Source of the DNA: Candidatus Aminicenantota bacterium
GTDB lineage: Bacteria > Acidobacteriota > Aminicenantia > UBA2199
Assembly: GCA_020355945.1 (NCBI GenBank)
Contig: CP070627.1
Span: forward strand, 2,040,433 to 2,046,020
Reading direction: 5' to 3'
Length of the DNA: 5,588 bases
Of this stretch, positions 1 through 4,762 are shown one piece after another (the first letter of the stretch is position 1; every line of letters starts with the position of its first letter). The notes beneath the pieces were generated by a model that saw nothing but the letters and a program-made list of their open reading frames with translations, had not been told where the DNA came from and made no database searches. Made by a program: the position numbers and the translations under genes.

Positions 1-57
1 TAAACAACAGGTCCTAATCAGACTGAGGACTGTGAAGGTGTGGAATGTTGAAAATCA

Positions 58-111
58 CTGAAAATGGTAAAAGACCTTTTTCAGAATAAAATTTTGGCTG
101 AAAATAGCCAA
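58..111 (-). terminator. Tandem stem-loops, candidate 3' end of the minus-strand operon
   Basis: Two hairpins lie 155 to 208 bp past the regulator stop codon. The first met by transcription has arms TTGGCT (94-99) and AGCCAA (106-111) with a six-base loop. On the minus strand it is followed by AATTTTATT, only a weak U tract. The second has arms CTGAAAA (58-64) and TTTTCAG (78-84), a T-T mismatch, then GGT/ACC (66-68, 74-76) around a five-base loop. The U tracts are poor, so this may be a weak or bidirectional terminator, or a 3'-end stabiliser. Placing it at the operon end is inference from position. Confidence 0.38.
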
Positions 112-190
112 TTTTAAGTGTATATCCACCTCAAGGATAGATAATAGGGTCAAGTAATTAATTTCCTTATCTTTTCTATTGATTCGCTGC

Positions 191-207
191 AATTCAAAAG
201 TTGAATT
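191..207. repeat. Perfect small palindrome AATTCAA-AAG-TTGAATT
   Basis: Seven-base arms at 191-197 and 201-207 flank a three-base spacer. There is no T tract on either side, so it does not look like a terminator. It could be a protein-binding site or a chance A/T-rich palindrome. It lies 59 bp beyond the regulator stop codon, and no promoter could be recognised beside it. Confidence 0.4.
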
Positions 208-265
208 ACACCGAGAAAGAAGTATAAACATCGAGAAGAAATCGAACTGGCCTGCGCAAGCAATA

Positions 266-1012
266 TTAAATTAATTCCATCAAACGGTTATAGCCGGAAC
301 GACTGATAGGAAGCGATTTGCCGTTTTTTAATTTGGCGATGCGGCTGTCTTTGCTGTAAGGCTCAATCTTAACCAGGTAATTGATATTTAAAAGATACGA
401 ACGGTGAATCCGGCAAAAATTCCGATAGTCAAGTTTTCTTTCCAGGTTTGACATTCTTTCCAATTTAAGATAGGCCCGCTCCTCCGTATGAAATTTGACA
501 TAATCTTCTTTAGCTTCTACAAATACAATATCCTCTTGGGGAATGATATGGATATTCATACCATCCCGGATTAATATCCGGGTTAAAGGTGCCATGTTTT
601 CTTGATGATGGTCAATGAATCGTTCCATTTCCTGTGGGACTTTGGAGTTCAGTCGTTCACGCACCCGTTCAATGGATTTTTGCAGTCGCTTATTGCTTAC
701 CGGTTTTAACAAATAATCCAGGGCTTCGGCTTCAAAGGCGCGGAGGGCGTATTCATCGTATGCGGTAACAAAGATAATGGCTGGCGCCTCTTTTCCCAAC
801 AGTTCCACCACATCAAAGCCATCCAATTTGGGCATCTGGATGTCTAAGAATATCAAATCGGGTTTGGTTTGTTGCACCGCCTGCACCGCTTCGAAACCAT
901 TGGCACATTCGCTTATCATTTCAATATCTTCAAACTGGCTGATGGTTTCTTTCAATGATTCCCGCGCCAGCGCTTCATCATCTACTATAATTGCCCTGAT
1001 TTTATTTTTCAT
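266..1012 (-). CDS. LytTR-family response regulator (LytR/AlgR type)
   Basis: This 248-residue cytoplasmic two-component regulator has the usual length of its family. Residues 4-120 form a receiver domain: acidic pair D11/D12 in VDDE, phospho-acceptor D57 in FLDIQMP, T83 in FVTAY and K103 in LLKP, so all catalytic positions are intact. A linker (about 121-142) leads to a LytTR DNA-binding domain (about 143-248), recognised by FVEAKEDYVKF (164-174), CRIHRSYLLNINYL (200-213) and LPISRSGY (234-241). LytTR proteins bind direct repeats upstream of target promoters after phosphorylation. The ATG is preceded by AGAGGG five bases away. The gene follows the LytS-type kinase on the same strand after 103 bp, so that kinase is its likely partner. 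Targets are unknown; its own operon promoter and the divergent transporter promoter are candidates. Confidence 0.95.
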   Translation of the reverse strand: MKNKIRAIIVDDEALARESLKETISQFEDIEMISECANGFEAVQAVQQTKPDLIFLDIQMPKLDGFDVVELLGKEAPAIIFVTAYDEYALRAFEAEALDYLLKPVSNKRLQKSIERVRERLNSKVPQEMERFIDHHQENMAPLTRILIRDGMNIHIIPQEDIVFVEAKEDYVKFHTEERAYLKLERMSNLERKLDYRNFCRIHRSYLLNINYLVKIEPYSKDSRIAKLKNGKSLPISRSGYNRLMELI

Positions 1013-1017
1013 TGCTT

Positions 1018-1023
1018 CCCTCT
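1018..1023 (-). promoter_or_regulatory. Ribosome binding site of the response regulator
   Basis: Read on the minus strand, AGAGGG precedes the ATG with a five-base gap. It is a moderate Shine-Dalgarno match and supports the chosen start, where the receiver domain also begins normally (MKNKIRAIIVDDE). Confidence 0.6.
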
Positions 1024-1035
1024 AACTTGAAAATA

Positions 1036-1110
1036 AACCACAAAAAGGCAACCACAAAAGACACAAAAAGAAAATTTTTTTAATTCCAGTAATTCGTGTA
1101 ATTGGTGGGC
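1036..1110. repeat. Intra-operon repeat element with imperfect inverted ends
   Basis: The gap between kinase stop and regulator start contains AACCACAAAA twice (1036-1045 and 1050-1059), then GACACAAAAAG, an A/T core, and TTCGTGTAATTGGTGGG (1093-1109). The right end is roughly the reverse complement of the left: ACCA and ACAC.AA are shared, with a three-base length difference between them. From memory, sequences of this style (CACAAAGACACAAAG at one end, TTCGTGTAATTCGTGG at the other) are scattered between genes of many environmental bacteria; I cannot check copy number here. It could fold in the mRNA between the two cistrons, or be an inert dispersed repeat. Confidence 0.45.
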
Positions 1111-1115
1111 TTTTT

Positions 1116-2198
1116 TCATTTTTTTTCGTTAATATTTTTGACATTATCAAGAGGCAGCCGAAGTTTAACGTTAAAGGTAGAGTCGCCTTGATGAATCATC
1201 ATCCTGGCAGCAGAGCCATAGTACACATTAAATCTCTTTTTTAAAGTCTCCAGTCCCATTCCTTCTCCTTTTGCGGAGCGAAGAGGTTTCTCATAGGGAT
1301 TTTCGATCTCCACCACCAGGGCATCCGGGTCTTGTTTTATGGAAATTGATAGTGTGCCGCCTTCCAGGCTTTGACCGATGCCGTGTTTAATGGCATTTTC
1401 CACCAGGGGGAGCAAGGTTAAGGGTAGGATAGGCTGCTGCCGGGCGGTTTCAGCAACATTTAAATCTACACTCAATCGTTCACCTAACCTCTCTCCTTCA
1501 ATAGCCAGATAATTGGTAATATGATCCAATTCATCCTGGACCGTCACCTGTTGTTTTTTACCATACCGCAAACTGTAGAGTAAGAAGTCAGATAACTGGG
1601 TTATAAAAGCCTGGGCTCCTTTTGGCGATTTCCGCACCAGGGGGACAATCATATTTAGACTATTAAACAAGAAGTGAGGATGGATAGTGGTCTTAAGGGC
1701 ATTTAACTCGGCTTGACTGGCAAAAAGCTTCTGCTTCAAAATCTCTTGTTCGCTAATGCGGATTTTTTCATTAGCCAGTACCAGGTAATACACCAAAACC
1801 GATATAAAATACAGGGATACCCCTAGCCCCAGGAATATGTGGAACGATGCTGTAAAGAGATTAACCCAGATGTCTCTACTGGAGAGCAGGTCCAGTACGC
1901 TGCTGTAGACCAAAATAAAAAACAACCAGGCTGCATTGATGATGGCCAGTGATAATAAATGAATAGCAATTAATTTAAATCGGTATCGGCGGTCCAGTTT
2001 AATGGTTTTACAGAGATACCAGAGGGAGAGGCAGATAAATAGTTTCACCATCATCGGGGGGATGACCAGCAGCGTGGAGGTTATCCATGGTGCAGCAGCC
2101 AGGTTTTTATGAATAACAATGACCCACAAGCACAAGGGGCTCCAGAGGAGCCCCATCACCAGGAATTGTTTTGGTGAGCGCAACAAGGGATGAGCCAT
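1116..2198 (-). CDS. LytS/YehU-type sensor histidine kinase
   Basis: This 360-residue inner-membrane kinase is expected to phosphorylate the LytTR regulator encoded next. The N-terminal half has four likely membrane segments (about 12-30, 41-63, 76-99, 112-142) with short loops and no extracytoplasmic sensor domain, which suggests sensing within the membrane or through a partner protein. A short coiled linker (about 143-168) leads to a His_kinase (PF06580-type) domain with IHPHFLFNSLN (172-182), H175 being the expected phospho-acceptor. The ATPase part shows the N box LPLVENAIKHG (263-273) and the G box GEGMGLETLKKR (311-322). All signature residues are present, so it should be active. Its ATG overlaps the stop of the LiaF-like gene by one base (TAATG), implying translational coupling. 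The signal is unknown. Confidence 0.95.
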   Translation of the reverse strand: MAHPLLRSPKQFLVMGLLWSPLCLWVIVIHKNLAAAPWITSTLLVIPPMMVKLFICLSLWYLCKTIKLDRRYRFKLIAIHLLSLAIINAAWLFFILVYSSVLDLLSSRDIWVNLFTASFHIFLGLGVSLYFISVLVYYLVLANEKIRISEQEILKQKLFASQAELNALKTTIHPHFLFNSLNMIVPLVRKSPKGAQAFITQLSDFLLYSLRYGKKQQVTVQDELDHITNYLAIEGERLGERLSVDLNVAETARQQPILPLTLLPLVENAIKHGIGQSLEGGTLSISIKQDPDALVVEIENPYEKPLRSAKGEGMGLETLKKRFNVYYGSAARMMIHQGDSTFNVKLRLPLDNVKNINEKK

Positions 2199-2953
2199 TA
2201 GTTTTTTACCTCAATAGCGCCCAAGATAACAGAGCCTTTGATAATCAATTTTTTAGCCGGGCTTTCCGGTTTAGTGGTTTTGTCTTCCATTGAGCCCAGG
2301 ACAGGGCTGCCTTGCATGACTACCTGCCAATGGGCGGGAACCCGGATATCAATCCCTCCCATGATGACAGAGGCTTCCAGTATTATTTGGTCTTTTTCCA
2401 TATCAGCATTCCTGAAATCCAGGTCAAATCCTCCCATAATGACAGAGGCTCTGCCGCCTTTTAATTGCTTATTGGTGAGTTTGTATTCGCCGCCGCCCAG
2501 GACCACTGAAATATCGACATAATCATCATCCACAGGCTTTGAATCGGAAATACCCGTCCAACCTTTGAAATGCGGCTTTTTTTTATCATGGAATGTACAA
2601 CATGCCAACCTGATTTTATGTTTGAAGAACCCACACCTGATAATTTCAATTCCCACCAGGATGAGAAGGATAGGCCACAGGTTATCAAACCAGAAGTGAA
2701 TGTACCCCAGGTTGTTGAGTAAGAATAAATTGCCTACTGTCATGATGATTATTCCCCAGTAAAGTTGGCGGTGTTCTTTTGGTTGGAGTATTTTTCCCAG
2801 GCCAATCACGATTAAAATCACCGGCCAGTAATCGCCCACATTGACATCGAAACCAATATCCAGGCTGTCCAGCAGCAGCAGGATGCCTGCCGCAGTGATT
2901 AACAGCCCAATGACGAGCCTCACGTTGAAGTAACTTCTTTTTTTCTTGTCCAT
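2198..2953 (-). CDS. LiaF-like membrane protein (DUF5668-type helices plus LiaF-like beta domain)
   Basis: This 251-residue protein opens the operon. Four hydrophobic segments (about 11-31, 42-57, 64-82, 91-108) contain the paired motifs YWPVILIVIG and LWPILLILVG, typical of the DUF5668/LiaF N-terminal region. Residues 145-251 are a repetitive beta domain like the LiaF C-terminus: ISVVLGGGEY (148-157), ASVIMGGFDLDF (169-180), ASVIMGGIDIRV (194-205), GSPVLGSMED (215-224) and GSVILGAIEV (240-249), each probably a rung of a short beta-helix. In Bacillota LiaF restrains the LiaS kinase under cell-envelope stress. Here the neighbour is a LytS-type kinase, so a similar modulating role is inference. 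A cysteine/histidine patch (C107, C118, C119, H122, H128) lies between helices and beta domain. The start is secure: AGGAGG stands five bases before the ATG. Confidence 0.88.
   Translation of the reverse strand: MDKKKRSYFNVRLVIGLLITAAGILLLLDSLDIGFDVNVGDYWPVILIVIGLGKILQPKEHRQLYWGIIIMTVGNLFLLNNLGYIHFWFDNLWPILLILVGIEIIRCGFFKHKIRLACCTFHDKKKPHFKGWTGISDSKPVDDDYVDISVVLGGGEYKLTNKQLKGGRASVIMGGFDLDFRNADMEKDQIILEASVIMGGIDIRVPAHWQVVMQGSPVLGSMEDKTTKPESPAKKLIIKGSVILGAIEVKN
2208..2212 (-). promoter_or_regulatory. Shine-Dalgarno of the kinase inside the upstream gene
   Basis: GAGGT on the minus strand lies nine bases before the kinase ATG, within the last codons (I-E-V-K-N) of the LiaF-like gene. With the one-base TAATG overlap it supports coupled reinitiation and fixes the kinase start at 2198. 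Confidence 0.6.
2355..2450 (-). repeat. Internal coding repeat for the ASVIMGG rungs
   Basis: Two 21-base blocks (2355-2375 and 2430-2450) differ at a single base and are 75 bp apart. Both encode ASVIMGG, in successive strands of the LiaF-like beta domain. The period reflects a 25-residue protein repeat and suggests recent internal duplication or strong constraint on this motif. Confidence 0.7.
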
Positions 2954-2958
2954 AATAA

Positions 2959-2964
2959 CCTCCT
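2959..2964 (-). promoter_or_regulatory. Strong Shine-Dalgarno of the LiaF-like gene
   Basis: A full AGGAGG on the minus strand, five bases before the ATG, fixes the start of the first gene. It also shows that this genome uses canonical Shine-Dalgarno initiation, which makes its absence at the divergent binding-protein gene noteworthy. Confidence 0.85.
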
Positions 2965-2992
2965 GTTATTTTATTTTTTTTTACATAATGAA

Positions 2993-3100
2993 TTATAGGA
3001 TGTTATCTGGAAAGATTCCCTGTTTTTTCGATGAATGCCGGTGATTTCTCGGTAAATGACGACGTTTTGTTCTCTCACTTCTCACTTGATAGGTTTTCAT
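2993..3100 (-). CDS. Possible small leader ORF, 35 codons (doubtful)
   Basis: In the leader of the LiaF-like operon, an ATG at 3100, about 14 bases after the predicted transcription start, opens a frame that ends with TAA at 2993-2995. The peptide begins MKTYQVRSERTKRRHLPRNH and is strongly basic (many R, K and H), with no membrane segment. It has no good Shine-Dalgarno and resembles no family I know. It may be chance. If translated, it could act as a leader peptide, since its stop lies about 40 bases before the main ATG. Confidence 0.15.
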   Translation of the reverse strand: MKTYQVRSERTKRRHLPRNHRHSSKKQGIFPDNIL

Positions 3101-3120
3101 GGTCTTATCTTTGATACTCC

Positions 3121-3149
3121 ATTATAACGCTGTCTTTGCAGGTTGTCAA
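3121..3149 (-). promoter_or_regulatory. Perfect-consensus sigma70-type promoter of the LiaF-like/kinase/regulator operon
   Basis: Read on the minus strand, TTGACA (3149-3144), a 17-bp spacer and TATAAT (3126-3121) match the consensus at all 12 positions with ideal spacing. Transcription should begin near 3114, giving a leader of about 160 nt before the ATG at 2953. The A/T-rich repeat just upstream (3151-3168) could serve as an UP element or activator site. A second TATAAT (2997-2992) is nearer the gene but has no matching -35. Confidence 0.85.
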
Positions 3150-3150
3150 G

Positions 3151-3168
3151 GCAAATAATTTAGCAAAT
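3151..3168. promoter_or_regulatory. GCAAAT direct repeat abutting the minus-strand -35 box
   Basis: GCAAAT occurs at 3151-3156 and 3163-3168, a 12-bp period, starting one base upstream of the -35 hexamer. LytTR regulators bind direct repeats in this kind of position, though these copies do not match the LytTR consensus closely. An A/T-rich UP element is an equally good reading. Confidence 0.35.
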
Positions 3169-3183
3169 TTAGAATGTGAAGTG

Positions 3184-3255
3184 TTGGGGAATTAATATGA
3201 TTTTTTTCCCGTTTTTTCTTGACCTGGAGCAAAGGCAAGAAATCTTCTTCCCCAA
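3184..3255. repeat. Nested inverted repeats between the divergent promoters
   Basis: Outer arms TTGGGGAA (3184-3191) and TTCCCCAA (3248-3255) are perfect and 56 bp apart. Inside is a tighter stem: TTTCTTG (3215-3221) pairs with CAAGAAA (3236-3242), and after one bulged base CCT (3223-3225) pairs with AGG (3233-3235) around a seven-base loop. No T run follows on either strand, so it is not a standard terminator. It may be a small dispersed element or a protein-binding structure. Confidence 0.45.
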
Positions 3256-3272
3256 AATTCCAAAACCCAATA

Positions 3273-3301
3273 TTCCATCATTCCAGTTTTCCATCATTCC
3301 A
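3273..3301. repeat. 13-base direct repeat TTCCATCATTCCA, period 16
   Basis: Identical copies at 3273-3285 and 3289-3301 sit within a run of ATTCC-like units that begins near 3256. They end 42 bp upstream of the plus-strand -35 box. From memory, 'ATTCCATCATTCCA' strings are common intergenic filler in some environmental genomes, so this may be a low-complexity repeat rather than an operator. Confidence 0.6.
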
Positions 3302-3313
3302 AATTGTGAGCGC

Positions 3314-3331
3314 ATCGAACTAAGTTCCGAT
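3314..3331. promoter_or_regulatory. Candidate operator upstream of the transporter promoter
   Basis: GAACT-A-AGTTC (3317-3327) is a perfect palindrome. It extends to ATC on the left and GAT on the right if one C is bulged. Its centre is about 57 bp upstream of the predicted start site, a usual position for an activator, and it ends 12 bp before the -35 box. A further AGTTC half-copy is at 3335-3339. The binding protein is unknown. Confidence 0.4.
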
Positions 3332-3343
3332 TTCAGTTCTTAC

Positions 3344-3372
3344 TTGACAACTGCGTACTTAAATAGTAATAT
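3344..3372 (+). promoter_or_regulatory. Sigma70-type promoter of the ABC transporter operon
   Basis: TTGACA (3344-3349), a 17-bp spacer and TAATAT (3367-3372) give a perfect -35 and a 4/6 match at -10. The predicted start near 3379 is only about three bases before the ATG at 3382, so the transcript would be nearly leaderless. Confidence 0.68.
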
Positions 3373-3381
3373 TAATTAACA

Positions 3382-4689
3382 ATGAAAGAAAATTCATTTA
3401 AATTCGCATGTGGCGTTTTTATTCTCCAGGTTTTATTATCCTGGGTCTTTATCGGGTGTTCATCCCAAGAAAAAACCAGTGATCCTGGTGGAAAAAAGAC
3501 AGTTAACCCAATAATCGTAGGGGTTCCGGTGCCCCGAGCCAGTGCATACGGACAAAATGGAGAACGGGGCATGATCCTGGCGGCAGAGGAGATTAATGCT
3601 GCGGGAGGGATCAATGTGGGTGGGGTAAAACGTCCCCTTAAGCTTGAAATAATCGACAGCCGCGACGAGGAACCCGGTGTGCCTACTAATGAGGTGCTCC
3701 TGGCTATCGAGAAATTGATTCTACAGGAAAAAGTAGATTTGATCGTGGGCGGCCCTTGTATGTCAGAGGCCGGGATGGCGGCTATGGACCTATATGCCAG
3801 GTACGATACCCTGGATATCGTATCTATTGGCTGTTACACGCCCAGTTGGGATAAGAAGGTGGCCGGTAATCCCGAAAAGTACAAAAACTCCTTCAGGGTA
3901 AGCGGCAGTGTTAAGGCCTATATCAAAGAAGGACTCGATCTGCTCCGTCAAATCAAGGAAAACTACGGTTTCGCTAAGATGTTCGTCTCTATAGACGACA
4001 GCCTCATGTGCCGCAAAGCTGCCGGGATAGTTGAAGACCTGGCGGTAAAAGACGGTTGGAAAATTGTAGGTAAAGACAAGCACCCCATTGGTACCACGGA
4101 TTATTCAACCATGTTGATGGAGTGTAAAAAATCAGGGGCACAAATCCTATTCATATGGGCCTATGCACCGGAAACCTCTATTCTTTTAAAACAGTGGAGT
4201 GATATGGAGGTACCAGCCCTGCCACTGGGCTTTATAGGAGCTGCAGAGGACCCCGGGTTCTGGAATGCGACTAACGGCAAATGTGCATATACGGTGGTTA
4301 CCCTTTCAGAGACCGGCAATGTACCTGGCAATGTAACGCCTAAAACCATGAAGTTTTTTAACTCCTATAAGAAACGATGGCAGGTGGAACCCCGAAGCAC
4401 CGGGTGCGTCAGCGGTTATGAGAGCCTGTTCGTTATAAAAGATGCGATTGAGAGGGCCGGCACCCTCGACAAGGATGCGCTCATATCTGCACTGGAGAAG
4501 ATTAATCTCCCGGGTGTTCGGGGCGCAATCAGGTTTGATAAAAATCACCAGGTCATCTACGGCTATGACCCCAACAAGAGCGTGCTCGGGTGTTGGGTGC
4601 AGTGGCAGGATGGCAAGAGAGTCTGTATCTTTCCTGGAGCCGCTGCCACCGGTGAAATAAAGATGCCCCCCTGGTTGAAACCACACTGA
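3382..4689 (+). CDS. ABC transporter substrate-binding lipoprotein, branched-chain amino acid (LivJ/K) type
   Basis: This 435-residue periplasmic or surface-anchored ligand receptor belongs to the type I (Peripla_BP_6) class. The signal sequence (1-25) ends in the lipobox FIGC, so C26 should be lipidated. The mature part shows family landmarks: IIVGVPVPRASAYGQNGERG (44-63), LAAEEINAAGGI (66-77), VDLIVGGP (118-125) and GTTDYS (237-242) in the second lobe. The ligand could be leucine-like amino acids, other amino acids, amides or aromatic acids; sequence alone does not decide. It carries eight cysteines after C26, which is many for this family. The ATG is the earliest possible start because TAA stands in frame at 3373-3375, and no Shine-Dalgarno is visible. 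The permease gene follows after 73 bp. Confidence 0.93.
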   Translation: MKENSFKFACGVFILQVLLSWVFIGCSSQEKTSDPGGKKTVNPIIVGVPVPRASAYGQNGERGMILAAEEINAAGGINVGGVKRPLKLEIIDSRDEEPGVPTNEVLLAIEKLILQEKVDLIVGGPCMSEAGMAAMDLYARYDTLDIVSIGCYTPSWDKKVAGNPEKYKNSFRVSGSVKAYIKEGLDLLRQIKENYGFAKMFVSIDDSLMCRKAAGIVEDLAVKDGWKIVGKDKHPIGTTDYSTMLMECKKSGAQILFIWAYAPETSILLKQWSDMEVPALPLGFIGAAEDPGFWNATNGKCAYTVVTLSETGNVPGNVTPKTMKFFNSYKKRWQVEPRSTGCVSGYESLFVIKDAIERAGTLDKDALISALEKINLPGVRGAIRFDKNHQVIYGYDPNKSVLGCWVQWQDGKRVCIFPGAAATGEIKMPPWLKPH

Positions 4690-4704
4690 TGGTGAATAAC
4701 CCGG

Positions 4705-4734
4705 CAGTTGCCCTGCCAGGACAACTGTTTTTTT
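4705..4734 (+). terminator. Hairpin plus T7 between binding-protein and permease genes
   Basis: Arms CAGTTG (4705-4710) and CAACTG (4722-4727) are perfect. After a C-A mismatch the stem continues with CCT/AGG around a three-base loop, and seven T follow (4728-4734). This is the form of an intrinsic terminator. It starts 16 bp after the binding-protein stop codon and lies before the permease, so it probably acts as a partial terminator and 3' stabiliser that keeps binding protein in excess over permease. Confidence 0.7.
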
Positions 4735-4762
4735 CCCGGCACACACAAGAGCAGTAAAACGG

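Larger units (their letters stand above)
1..265. other. Non-coding flank downstream of the response-regulator gene
   Basis: No convincing coding frame is seen on either strand. The stretch is A/T rich and holds several small inverted repeats: GTCCT/AGGAC at 11-15 and 26-30, a stem-loop at 58-84, another at 94-111, and a palindrome at 191-207. The octamer CTGAAAAT or TTGAAAAT occurs three times (48-55, 58-65, 98-105). Because the regulator gene ends at 266 reading leftward, the likely content is the 3' untranslated end of that operon. Whatever gene follows lies outside the window. Confidence 0.6.
2954..3381. other. Divergent intergenic regulatory region (428 bp)
   Basis: No convincing protein gene is seen. 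From left to right it holds the Shine-Dalgarno and leader of the LiaF-like gene, the minus-strand promoter (3121-3149), a GCAAAT direct repeat (3151-3168), nested inverted repeats (3184-3255), a 13-base direct repeat (3273-3301), a palindrome (3314-3331) and the plus-strand promoter (3344-3372). A 67-codon plus-strand frame (3176-3379) crosses these repeats and the promoter and is unlikely to be real. A 35-codon minus-strand frame in the leader is listed separately. Confidence 0.75.

Noticed and set aside
777..1025. Plus-strand frame opposite the receiver domain
   Set aside because: It is the antisense shadow of a clear response regulator, Ser-rich low-complexity translation.
2238..2522. Plus-strand frame opposite the LiaF-like beta domain
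   Set aside because: It is the antisense shadow of a repetitive real domain, with no start signal.
2992..2997. Second TATAAT on the minus strand nearer the LiaF-like gene
   Set aside because: At 17-bp spacing the -35 position reads GGGAAT, and no extended -10 is present. The perfect promoter at 3121-3149 explains transcription better.
3074..3088. Short tandem CTCACTT units in the leader region (TCTCACTTCTCACTT)
   Set aside because: There are only two short units, too few and too simple to suggest a CRISPR or a functional tandem array.
3305..3320. Resemblance of TTGTGAGCGCATCGAA to a lac-type or CRP operator
   Set aside because: Only the left half (AATTGTGAGCG) matches. The right half lacks the needed symmetry, so a LacI-family or CRP site is not supported.
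3176..3379. 67-codon plus-strand frame upstream of the binding-protein gene
   Set aside because: It is built from the intergenic direct repeats and inverted repeats and overlaps the transporter promoter. It has no ribosome binding site and no recognisable domain.
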